Assembly (NCBI GenBank): GCA_022071955.1
Contig: JAJVIM010000003.1
Coordinates: 62,001 to 126,000, forward strand
DNA length: 64,000 nucleotides
Reading direction: 5' to 3'
Source of the DNA: Anaerolineae bacterium
GTDB lineage: Bacteria; Chloroflexota; Anaerolineae; 4572-78; J111
Below are positions 54,350 to 62,355 of this stretch, piece after piece; position 1 is the stretch's first letter, and each line of letters begins with the position of its first letter. The notes under the pieces were generated by a model, which was given only the letters and a program-made list of their open reading frames with translations, had not been told where the DNA came from and searched no databases. Made by a program: the position numbers and the translations under genes.

Positions 54350-56179
54350 ATGTCTGACGAATATTACGAATTTGAAGAAGAAGAGTTTACGACGCAGTTC
54401 AACGGCAAAACCATCAAACGGATTGCCCAGCAGGCCTGGCCGCGCTACTGGAAATGGGTAGCCGGCTTTGTGAGTCTGGTGGCGCTGGTCTCGTTTCAGG
54501 ATTCGCTGTTTACGTACATCAGCAAGCTGATTATCGACGAGGCCATTGTGCCGGGGAATACGCAGCGGCTGTACCAATTGATCAGCCTGTACGGCAGCCT
54601 GATTTTGGTGCAGTCCGCGGCCGTGTTTGGGTTTATCTACCTGTGCGGCATTTTGGGCCAGCGCATTCAATACGATATGCGCCAGCAAATGTTCAACCAC
54701 CTGCAAGAGCTGTCGCTGAGTTACTACAGCCGCACGCCGGTGGGCTGGATTATGTCGCGCGTCACCTCCGATGCCAGCCGCATCGCCGACCTGGTCACCT
54801 GGGGCACGCTCGACATTGTGTGGGGCACGCTCAACCTGCTCACGGCGCTGGTGTTTATGATTATCATCAACTGGCAGTTGGCGCTGGTAATGGCCTTTGT
54901 TATGCCAACGCTGGTGATCATTGGCACCATTTTCAAACGCAAAATCCTGGTTGAATTCCGCAAGGCGCGCAAACTCAACTCCAAACTGACCGGCGTGTAC
55001 AACGAAAACATCACCGGCGTGCGGGTAGTGAAGGCGCTCACCCGCGAGGAGAAAAACCTGGAAGAGTTTGACGGCATGGCCACCAGCCTGTATCGGGCGG
55101 CCTACCGCGCCGCCTGGCTCAGCGCGCTGTTTTTGCCGATGGTGCAGTTGGTGGGCGCGGTGGCGCTGGGCGCAATCATCTGGTACGGCGGCTGGCAAAT
55201 CCAGTTGGGCGCGATGAGTGTGGGTAGTTTGCAGGCGTTCATTTCGTACTTAACGTTTATGCTCTTTCCCATTCAGGAATTGGCCCGGGTATACGCCGAA
55301 ATGCAAAACTCGGTGGCTTCGGCCGAGCGCATCTTTTCGCTCATCGACGCCGAGCCGGAGATTGTGGACCGGCCCAACGCCACCGCCATCGATAGCCTGC
55401 GGCACGACCTTACGTTTGACCACGTGACCTTTTACTACGAAGAGAACAAGCCGGTGCTCACCGATTTCAATCTGACCATCAAACAGGGTGAAACCATTGC
55501 GCTGGTCGGCCCTACCGGCGGCGGCAAAAGCACCATTGTCAACCTGGCCTGTCGCTTTTACGAGCCAAAAGCCGGCGAAATCAGGATTGGTGGCACAGAC
55601 TACACCCGTTTCACGCTGGAAAGCATCCAGTCAAAAATTGGGGTAGTGCTGCAAACGCCGCACCTGTTCAGCGGTTCAATCCGCGACAACATCCGTTACG
55701 GCCGGCTAAACGCCACGGACGAAGAGGTGGAAGAGGCAGCCAAACTGGCCCACGCCCACGAATTCATTATGCAGATGGCCAAGGGCTACGATGAAGAAGT
55801 GGGCGAAGGCGGCGGCCTGCTCTCAACCGGGCAAAAACAGCTCATCAGCCTGGCCCGGGCCGTGCTGGCTCAGCCGGACATCTTTGTGATGGACGAGGCC
55901 ACCAGTTCGGTGGACACGCTGACCGAGGCGCTGATTCAGCAGGGAATGGAAACGCTGATGCACGGCCGCACCAGCTTTGTGATTGCCCACCGGCTGAGCA
56001 CCATTCGGCGGGCCAACCGGATTCTGGTCATTGAGAATGGCGGCATTTCTGAAATTGGCACCCACGACGAGCTGATCCGCCAGCGCGGCCACTACTACAA
56101 CCTGTACACTCAGCAATTCCACCGCGAATCTCAACAGGAAATTGATCAGGTGTTTGAGCAGGCGGTTGTCCCGGCATAA
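54350..56179 (+). CDS. ABC exporter half, subunit 2 (consensus ATP site donor)
   Basis: 609 residues. Six-span domain after an acidic N-terminus, then a nucleotide-binding domain with Walker A GPTGGGKS (Lys393), signature LSTGQ (491-495) instead of LSGGQ, and Walker B VMDEATSSVD with catalytic Glu516. Its changed signature would face the Asp515 site of subunit 1, leaving one good and one poor ATP site, as known for BmrCD and TM287/288. The two genes are surely one complex. Confidence 0.92.
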   Translation: MSDEYYEFEEEEFTTQFNGKTIKRIAQQAWPRYWKWVAGFVSLVALVSFQDSLFTYISKLIIDEAIVPGNTQRLYQLISLYGSLILVQSAAVFGFIYLCGILGQRIQYDMRQQMFNHLQELSLSYYSRTPVGWIMSRVTSDASRIADLVTWGTLDIVWGTLNLLTALVFMIIINWQLALVMAFVMPTLVIIGTIFKRKILVEFRKARKLNSKLTGVYNENITGVRVVKALTREEKNLEEFDGMATSLYRAAYRAAWLSALFLPMVQLVGAVALGAIIWYGGWQIQLGAMSVGSLQAFISYLTFMLFPIQELARVYAEMQNSVASAERIFSLIDAEPEIVDRPNATAIDSLRHDLTFDHVTFYYEENKPVLTDFNLTIKQGETIALVGPTGGGKSTIVNLACRFYEPKAGEIRIGGTDYTRFTLESIQSKIGVVLQTPHLFSGSIRDNIRYGRLNATDEEVEEAAKLAHAHEFIMQMAKGYDEEVGEGGGLLSTGQKQLISLARAVLAQPDIFVMDEATSSVDTLTEALIQQGMETLMHGRTSFVIAHRLSTIRRANRILVIENGGISEIGTHDELIRQRGHYYNLYTQQFHRESQQEIDQVFEQAVVPA

Positions 56180-56255
56180 CGAAAAAGGTGTTGTTTTGGG
56201 CCTTTCTGCAACTTAAACTGTGGCAACCACGTATAGCAAACGGAAAGAAAATTTA

Positions 56256-56400
56256 CTAACCCCCTCCCCTAACCCCTCCCCCGATAGGGTGAGGGGAATA
56301 AAAGATGTGGGTGACGGCAGGCGCTACGCGCCTGCCGTCACCCACTATAAAGACATCCCCCCTCTCCCTTTGGGAGAGGGGGGTAGGGGGGTGAGGGCCA
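56256..56400. repeat. MITE-like palindromic element, copy 2
   Basis: Same plan as 45061-45191: C-rich left end, G-rich right end (GGGAGAGGGGGGTAGGGGGG), and a central perfect hairpin (56307-56345) with 18 bp arms starting GTGGGTGACGGC and a 3-base loop. It fills the gap after the exporter. Confidence 0.8.
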
Positions 56401-56431
56401 GCCAACGCTATTTTCACAGGAGGGTAAAATT

Positions 56432-56617
56432 GTGTTACTGCATTTTATAACTGCGCCGCGAGAAAAACGCCAACCGGGTGCCACAACCACCAATCAGAGC
56501 GCCCCGGAGTCAATCTGGGATGATATAATTGATCGGCACGCCGACACGGCCAAACCACTGCCAAAAACGGCCGCCGGCACTCACTCCAACCGCGTTTCGC
56601 TCTCGCAGGCAGCCTAA
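56432..56617 (+). CDS. 61-residue protein of unknown function
   Basis: GTG start at 56432 with a strong AGGAGGG 7 bases upstream. Product is polar and probably disordered, beginning MLLHFITAPREKRQ and containing SIWDDIIDRHADTAK. No signal or known domain. It follows the palindromic element after the exporter pair. It is plausible as a real gene mainly because of the ribosome binding site. Confidence 0.45.
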   Translation: MLLHFITAPREKRQPGATTTNQSAPESIWDDIIDRHADTAKPLPKTAAGTHSNRVSLSQAA

Positions 56618-56628
56618 GAGAGGTTTGG

Positions 56629-56663
56629 GTGCGGGGGGCGCGGCTTGGCCGCGCCCCCCGCAC
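56629..56663. terminator. GC-rich hairpin between convergent genes
   Basis: Perfect 16 bp arms (GTGCGGGGGGCGCGGC and complement) around a 3-base loop, between the 61-residue gene and the convergent M16 gene. No T-run; it may terminate in both directions or be another dispersed palindrome. Confidence 0.45.
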
Positions 56664-56668
56664 CGGCA

Positions 56669-59560
56669 TTATTGGCCGCTAACCACTTTACCGTCTTTAT
56701 CCACCATCACCACTTTACCCAATTCTTCGAGTTGCGGTTTGACCACCTCGGCCTTGCCGACCACCACAATAATCGGCTGGTCAGAGTCGATGTATTTTTC
56801 CGCGGCGGCTCGGGCCTGGGCAGCGGTCACCGCATTCAGTTTTTGCAGATAGCTATTCAACTCATCGATGGGCACGCCGGTGAGGTAGCGTGTGCTCAAT
56901 TGCCCCGCAAAATCGGCCGGGTCTTCAATGGCCAGGGCAAAGTTGCCAATCAACAGCCCCTTGGCATCCTTTAACTCCGCCGCCGAAATATCCTCTGTGC
57001 GAATTTGTTTTAACTCCGCCAAAATTTCTCTGATGGCGTCCGCGGCGTGGGCCTGATCCACATCGGTCAGCACCCGAAAGGTGCTGGTATCGTTGGGCTG
57101 GCCAAAGCGACTGTACACACCGTAGGTGTAACCTTTAGCCTCGCGCAAATTCTGGTACAGCCGCGACGACGAACCGCCGCCCAGTACCGCGTTGACAATG
57201 CTCAGCGCGTACCGTTCCGGCGTTTTGGCGTTAATGGCCCGGTTGCCCACCTGAATCGTTGCCTGCTCGGAATCGGGCCGGTCAATCAAATAGATCATCG
57301 ATGTATCGCCCAGTTTAGCCCGCGGATAGGCCAAATAGTCCGGCACGTTGCCGGACTGCCACGTGCCAAACACCCGCTCGGTCTGCGCTTTGGCCTCCGC
57401 CAGCGACAGGTCGCCAACAATGACCAGCAGCGCGTTGTTGGGTTTGTAGTACGTGTTAAAAAAATCGACCACGTTGGCCTGGGTGATTCCATTGATTGAG
57501 TCTTCGGTCATGTAATACCCGTAGGGATGGCCACCGTAAGCAATGCGGCCAAACTGGCGGTTAGCAAGGGTATCGGGGTCAACCTCATCCTGCGCCAAAA
57601 ACGTGAGCGTCTGCTCGCGAACCACCTCCAGTTCTTTGTCCGGAAAAGTGGAATTGATGGCCATATCGGCCAGGATGTCAAACGGCAGGCTGACATCGGT
57701 GCTGAGCGCGCTGGCCGACAGGCTGGTCCACTCGAGCGAGGCGTTGCTGCCCACCGAACCGCCGGCCGCTTCAATTGACTGGGCAATGTCGGCGGCGGTG
57801 CGGGTTTTGGTACCTTTGGTCAGCAGTTCGGCCATAAAATCGGCCAGGCCCTGCTGGTTGGCCGGCAGCGCGGCATCGGAGCCGCCCACATACAACGACA
57901 GGTTGATTTTGGGCACTTCGTCGCGCTGCACGTAAATCACTTCCAGCCCGTTGTCCAGCTTGAACGTTTCAAACGGCGGCAATCCGCTGTCGGTAACGGG
58001 CAGCGAGGCCGGCACACTGGTGCGGCTGACCACGCCTTTGGGCAGGGCCGCCAACTGCTCAGCCGTCAGTTTGGGGTCCTCACCCGGCGCGGCCGGCGAT
58101 GGCTCCGGCTTAACCGGCTGCGGCTGCACCAGTTCGCCGGGATATTTGGCCAGCACTTCTTTGCCTTCGGGCAGGGTCACCAGCGTAGTGGTGGGGCGGG
58201 TGCAAAAATAGTCTTTGGCCACCCGCTGAATATCGGCCGGGGTCACGGCCTGATATTGCCCCATCTCGTCGATCATCGCTTTGGGATCGCCAAAGGTCAG
58301 CGTGGCGTCTTGCAGCCATTCGGCGGTACTGCGCACCGAGTCGCGGAAGCCGGTAATTGAATCGGCCAGTTTCTGCTTCTGCACCCGGTCGAGTTCGGTT
58401 TGGGTCACGCCGTCGGCAATAATCTTGTCGATCTCGCGCCGCAGCAGCGTCTGCACGGTTTCCTGTGTGTCGCCGCTGTTGGGGAAGCCGATGCTGTACA
58501 GAATACTCGCGCCCAGATAATCGGCCAGGCCGGTATACGCGGCGGCGGCTTCGCCGGTACGGATGATGTTTTGCTCGTAGCGGCTGCTGTCGCCGCCGGA
58601 GAGGATGTCGGTGAGCAGCGACAGCGCGTAAAAATCGGGGCTGCCGCGCGGCGGGGCGATGACCGTGGCAGCAAAGCGCGGCACTTTGACCAGCGGGTCG
58701 ATCAGCGTTTCTTCGTAGCCGATGGCGCAGCCGGTGGCGGCATCGGTGCGAAGCGCGGGAAACTCGGCCGGCAGCGGGTACGTTTTGGTGATGGGCGTGA
58801 CCGGCGGTCCGGCGGGGATGTCGCCAAAATAGGCCTGCACCAGCGTTTTGGTCTGCTCAACATTAATGTCGCCAACAATAACCAGCGTGGCGTTGTTGGG
58901 CTTGTAATATTTATCGTGAAAACTGCGCACCTCGGCGAGCGTGGCCGCTTGCAAATCGGCCACATTGCCAATGACGCTGCGCTCGTAGGGAGCGTAGCCT
59001 TGCATGGGCAGGGTAAACAACCGGCGGTTGGAGACGCCATACGGCGCGTTGGCCACCCGCTGGCCAAACTCTTCAATGACCACATCGCGCTGGGTGGTGA
59101 ACGCCTCCTCGGACACATTCAACGAGGCCATGCGGTCACTCTCCAGCCACAGCACCCGCGGCAGTTCGTTGGCCGGAGCCACCTCCCAGTAAGCAGTGTT
59201 GTCGGTGACAGTGTAGGCGTTATTGTTAGCCCCCACCTGCTCCAGCAGTTTATCAAACTCGTCGCCTTTGATATTGGCCGAACCTTTGAACATCATGTGC
59301 TCAAACAGGTGGGCAAAACCGGAGCGATTTTCGGGGTCGTTGGCCCCACCCACGCGGTACCAGATGTCCACGGCCACTACCGGCGCGGAGTGGTCTTCGG
59401 CCAGAATCACGCGCAGGCCGTTAGGCAAAGTGTAGTCGGTAATCTCGGGGACGTAGCTGGCAAAATCGAGCTTGTCGCCGGGGCCAGCCGCCTGCGCCCC
59501 GCTAACAGCCGCCAACAGCAGCAAGCACAGGCTAAACAATACCACGAATTTTTTGGGCAT
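56669..59560 (-). CDS. Secreted M16-family zinc metallopeptidase
   Basis: 963 residues from the ATG at 59560, chosen because GAGGAGG lies upstream and a signal peptide (about 1-24, ending GAQA) follows; upstream in-frame codons come from heptad repeat DNA. Two M16 halves. The first has the zinc motif HLFEH (84-88) and the downstream Glu in DVVIEEFGQ. The second half (about 530-963) has the fold but no HxxEH, as expected for the non-catalytic partner. A fused-pair arrangement like other two-domain M16 enzymes; probably a periplasmic or extracellular peptidase. Confidence 0.88.
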   Translation of the reverse strand: MPKKFVVLFSLCLLLLAAVSGAQAAGPGDKLDFASYVPEITDYTLPNGLRVILAEDHSAPVVAVDIWYRVGGANDPENRSGFAHLFEHMMFKGSANIKGDEFDKLLEQVGANNNAYTVTDNTAYWEVAPANELPRVLWLESDRMASLNVSEEAFTTQRDVVIEEFGQRVANAPYGVSNRRLFTLPMQGYAPYERSVIGNVADLQAATLAEVRSFHDKYYKPNNATLVIVGDINVEQTKTLVQAYFGDIPAGPPVTPITKTYPLPAEFPALRTDAATGCAIGYEETLIDPLVKVPRFAATVIAPPRGSPDFYALSLLTDILSGGDSSRYEQNIIRTGEAAAAYTGLADYLGASILYSIGFPNSGDTQETVQTLLRREIDKIIADGVTQTELDRVQKQKLADSITGFRDSVRSTAEWLQDATLTFGDPKAMIDEMGQYQAVTPADIQRVAKDYFCTRPTTTLVTLPEGKEVLAKYPGELVQPQPVKPEPSPAAPGEDPKLTAEQLAALPKGVVSRTSVPASLPVTDSGLPPFETFKLDNGLEVIYVQRDEVPKINLSLYVGGSDAALPANQQGLADFMAELLTKGTKTRTAADIAQSIEAAGGSVGSNASLEWTSLSASALSTDVSLPFDILADMAINSTFPDKELEVVREQTLTFLAQDEVDPDTLANRQFGRIAYGGHPYGYYMTEDSINGITQANVVDFFNTYYKPNNALLVIVGDLSLAEAKAQTERVFGTWQSGNVPDYLAYPRAKLGDTSMIYLIDRPDSEQATIQVGNRAINAKTPERYALSIVNAVLGGGSSSRLYQNLREAKGYTYGVYSRFGQPNDTSTFRVLTDVDQAHAADAIREILAELKQIRTEDISAAELKDAKGLLIGNFALAIEDPADFAGQLSTRYLTGVPIDELNSYLQKLNAVTAAQARAAAEKYIDSDQPIIVVVGKAEVVKPQLEELGKVVMVDKDGKVVSGQ

Positions 59561-59583
59561 AGTGAGCGAATCCTCCTCGGAAA

Positions 59584-59620
59584 ATAACGAATTGCGAATT
59601 GCGAATAGTGAATTGCGAAT
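59584..59620. repeat. Heptad array before the M16 gene
   Basis: Five GCGAATT-type heptamers in exact register, followed directly by a palindrome B-like element. Confidence 0.8.
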
Positions 59621-59648
59621 GTAGGGGCGCATCGCGATGCGCCCCTAC
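59621..59648. repeat. Palindrome B-like element, copy 2
   Basis: Perfect 28-base palindrome with arms GTAGGGGCGCATCG, followed by CCAATT as at 3903-3940. Core differs from copy 1; the ends agree. Confidence 0.8.
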
Positions 59649-59696
59649 CCAATTTTTGTCCGCATTGTTGTAACACAAAATAGCGAATAATCATCA

Positions 59697-59722
59697 GAGT
59701 CCAAAACTGTAGTTTTGGACTC
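59697..59722. repeat. Palindrome A, copy 2
   Basis: Same sequence as at 3864-3891: arms GAGTCCAAAACT and complement, 2-base GT loop. It lies 49 bases from a palindrome B-like element. Confidence 0.85.
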
Positions 59723-59822
59723 CATTTTTGTTCGAGCGGCGTAATTTCGGCCCTACTCCGTTATGAGTACTGTCGATTATGGTAATCCTCAAAGATTAAA
59801 GCGGAGTGAATGGGAGAGGGGG

Positions 59823-62261
59823 TTACGGCTGCACCGTTACACTGGTCAAATACAGAAAATCGTCGGGGCTGGCATCGGCACGCGGCAGGCGCTCGCCGGT
59901 ATCGGCCCGGTACAGGCTGACTACCAACGGGTACGCGCCGGCGGGCAAATCTGCGGGGAGAAGCAGGCCGTAGCCCTGCGCCACGGTTTGCCCCGGCAAC
60001 AGCGGCGACTGCGCCACCTGTTGCAAATCGACGAGCAGCCGATCCTGCTGGGCCACCGTCCGCTGACCGGTATCATCGAGCAACTGCACCGAGGCGATAA
60101 CCGCCAGCGGCGCTTGCTGGGCCGACAACTCCTCAACCGGGGCCAGCCGCCAGTTGAGCCGCAGCCGCAGGCCGCCGCCGGGGGTAGTGGCCGGGTCGAA
60201 TAATTGCGGTTCGGCCAGCGTCAGCCCGCCGCGAAACGGCACGGTCAGCGGCAGCGGCGCGGGCGCGGTCTCGCCGGGCAGCAGGAACAAACTCAGGCGG
60301 CCGCTGCGCTCAAACCACGTGGCCGATACCGGAAACGCCGATTGATCGAGTTCGGCGGCGGCGGGCGTGGTCGGGTCGGTTTGAGTCAGCCAGCGCTCAA
60401 ACAGCCACACCCGGCGTGAGTCGGCGCGCGCGGCGGCCAGCACCCGCGCCCGTTCGTCCGGCTCGATGCCACGCGGCGGGCTGTCAATCCAGGCCCAAAT
60501 AGGCAGCGGCGGCGAGAGGTACGCCAGCAGCCGGGTGGTCACTTCCTGCACGTCGCCAAAAGGCGGCATCGGCAACAACAGCGCATCGCCGGGCCGGGCC
60601 TGCTCGGCCAGCGTGGCCAGCAGCGGCGCATCGAGTTGCGCCTGCGGCTCGGCCCACGGCGCCTGCGCGGCGGCGCGCAACATCGCAAACACCAGCAGAA
60701 AGGCAAGGATGAGGGCGGAAAGTGGAAGGATGAAATCAAGCCGCGAGGTCTGCTGCGCGGTTTGTTCGCGGCGGATGGCCCAGCCCAGTCCCAGCAGCGC
60801 CAGCGCCAGCAGCGCCAGCGATGGCAGCAGCAGCGCCCACTGCACGGCCAATCCCTCCGGCGACGGTTGCAGCCAGAGCAGATCGACCAAGCCTTCCTGC
60901 AAAATGCGCCAGTGACCCAGCGGCGGAAAAGCGGCCCAGTTAAAGACAAAATCGTCGTTGCGGCCCAGCCGCAGAAAATGCTCGTTGAAATCCACGGCAA
61001 GGCCCAGCAGGTTGACGGCAATACTCAACACCGCCAGCAGGCCAATCCCCAGCCGGGCCGGCCACACCCCGGCCCGATTCGCGTCGAAAGCCCATTCCAG
61101 CGGCGGCGCGACAAACAGCAGCAACAGCGGCAAAATCGGCAGCAGAAAACGCGGCCCCCAGCCCCACGTGCCGCCCCAGGCAAACCAACTGCCGTAAAAC
61201 AGCCAGTAAAACAGGCACAGCGCGACGATCAGCCAGAAATAGGCGCGCGGCACTCGCCGCCAGGCCGGGCGCAGGCCAAAAAACAACAGCAACAGCAGCG
61301 GCGAATAGATGAACAATCCCCGGCCCGGGCTAAATAACAGCCCGTAGCTGCCCACCCACGGCGCGGTGAACAGCAGCTCGCGGGTGTAGCCGGTTTCGCC
61401 CAGGCTACCAAAGCGGGTCAGGTTGAAATAAACCAGCCACAGACCGATCAAAATTGAAGGTAGCAGGAAAAGTAACAGACGGGCAACAAGTGACGAGTGA
61501 CGTGTGACGAGTGACGAGTGGCGCGGATTCGCTGACTCGCTGACTCGCTGATTTGTTGATTCGTTGATTCGCTGCTTCGCGGCTTCACTCCACAGCAAAT
61601 ACAGCCCCACCAGCCCCACGGCGACTACCGCCTCAAAACGCAAGCTGATGCCGACCGCGCCGGCCAGCCCGCTGACCAGCAGCCAGCCCCAGCTCGGCCA
61701 GTGGCCGGGTCGCTGCGTGGCGCGCTGGGCGGCCCACACCGCCAGCAAAAAAAACAGCCCCAGCAGCGACGACTCCCAAAACATCCGGGCGTACACCCAG
61801 GCCACCGTCCCCAGCCCAAACACCAGCGCGGCTAACGCGGCGGTGCGCCGTAAAAAACCCAACTCGGCCAGCCAGACAAAGAGCAGGGCGGCGGTCAGCG
61901 CCGTCACCAGACTGTTGGTCAGCAGGCCCACCTGCACCACGTTGAGGCCGGGCAGGCTCAGTCCCAGTTTGAGGAGCGGGGCCACCAGCAGCGAAATCCC
62001 CGGCGCTTTTTTGGTGTAAAGCTGATTGTCTACGCCCCACAAGCCGGGCGGGTTGGGCGTCCAGTGGTTGGTCCAGATCAGCGGGTTGATGTCGGCGCGG
62101 TTGTGGCTGGCCAAACTGTGGCCGGCGGTAAACACGGCCAGTTCGTCCATCACGTGGAATTTACCGGAGAAACTGAGCAGGTACACGGCAAACAAAAACA
62201 GCGCCAGCCAGAAAGGAAGGCGGAAGGCGGAAGGCGGAAGGCGGTTGTCAGAGGATTTCAT
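59823..62261 (-). CDS. GT39-like multi-pass membrane protein
   Basis: About 812 residues from the ATG at 62261; an ATG at 62288 lies in heptad repeat DNA and is less likely. No ribosome binding site is clear. About ten membrane spans in the first 530 residues with the layout of dolichyl-phosphate-mannose mannosyltransferase-like (GT39/PMT_2) proteins, then a soluble C-terminal part (about 530-812) of beta-rich character. A segment of about 35 residues (RINESTNQRVSES and RHSSLVTRHSSLV) near residue 225-258 is encoded by a short-unit repeat array. Probably transfers sugars at the membrane; donor unknown. Confidence 0.65.
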   Translation of the reverse strand: MKSSDNRLPPSAFRLPFWLALFLFAVYLLSFSGKFHVMDELAVFTAGHSLASHNRADINPLIWTNHWTPNPPGLWGVDNQLYTKKAPGISLLVAPLLKLGLSLPGLNVVQVGLLTNSLVTALTAALLFVWLAELGFLRRTAALAALVFGLGTVAWVYARMFWESSLLGLFFLLAVWAAQRATQRPGHWPSWGWLLVSGLAGAVGISLRFEAVVAVGLVGLYLLWSEAAKQRINESTNQRVSESANPRHSSLVTRHSSLVARLLLFLLPSILIGLWLVYFNLTRFGSLGETGYTRELLFTAPWVGSYGLLFSPGRGLFIYSPLLLLLFFGLRPAWRRVPRAYFWLIVALCLFYWLFYGSWFAWGGTWGWGPRFLLPILPLLLLFVAPPLEWAFDANRAGVWPARLGIGLLAVLSIAVNLLGLAVDFNEHFLRLGRNDDFVFNWAAFPPLGHWRILQEGLVDLLWLQPSPEGLAVQWALLLPSLALLALALLGLGWAIRREQTAQQTSRLDFILPLSALILAFLLVFAMLRAAAQAPWAEPQAQLDAPLLATLAEQARPGDALLLPMPPFGDVQEVTTRLLAYLSPPLPIWAWIDSPPRGIEPDERARVLAAARADSRRVWLFERWLTQTDPTTPAAAELDQSAFPVSATWFERSGRLSLFLLPGETAPAPLPLTVPFRGGLTLAEPQLFDPATTPGGGLRLRLNWRLAPVEELSAQQAPLAVIASVQLLDDTGQRTVAQQDRLLVDLQQVAQSPLLPGQTVAQGYGLLLPADLPAGAYPLVVSLYRADTGERLPRADASPDDFLYLTSVTVQP
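61488..61590. repeat. Heptad and octad repeat array inside a coding region
   Basis: Five GAGTGAC-type heptamers followed by eight GATTCGCT / GACTCGCT-type octamers. It lies in frame within the GT39-like gene. Confidence 0.85.
62212..62245. repeat. CGGAAGG heptad array at the start of the GT39-like gene
   Basis: Four CGGAAGG heptamers within the first codons of the membrane protein (encoding PPSAFRLPF). Confidence 0.7.
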
Positions 62262-62289
62262 AAGCGCATAATAACGGTCACTGGTCATT

Positions 62290-62350
62290 GGTCATTGGTC
62301 ATTCGGCAAATGACAAATGACGAGTGACAACTGACGAGTGACGAGTGTGA
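62290..62350. repeat. Heptad array between the two membrane-protein genes
   Basis: Three GTCATTG-type heptamers, then ATGACAA / GTGACGA heptamers. Confidence 0.8.
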
Positions 62351-62355
62351 CTTTT

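Noticed and set aside
59561..59632. Extended N-terminus of the M16 peptidase
   Set aside because: The extra residues (RNSLFAIRNSLF) are translated heptad repeats, and the ribosome binding site and signal peptide point to 59560.
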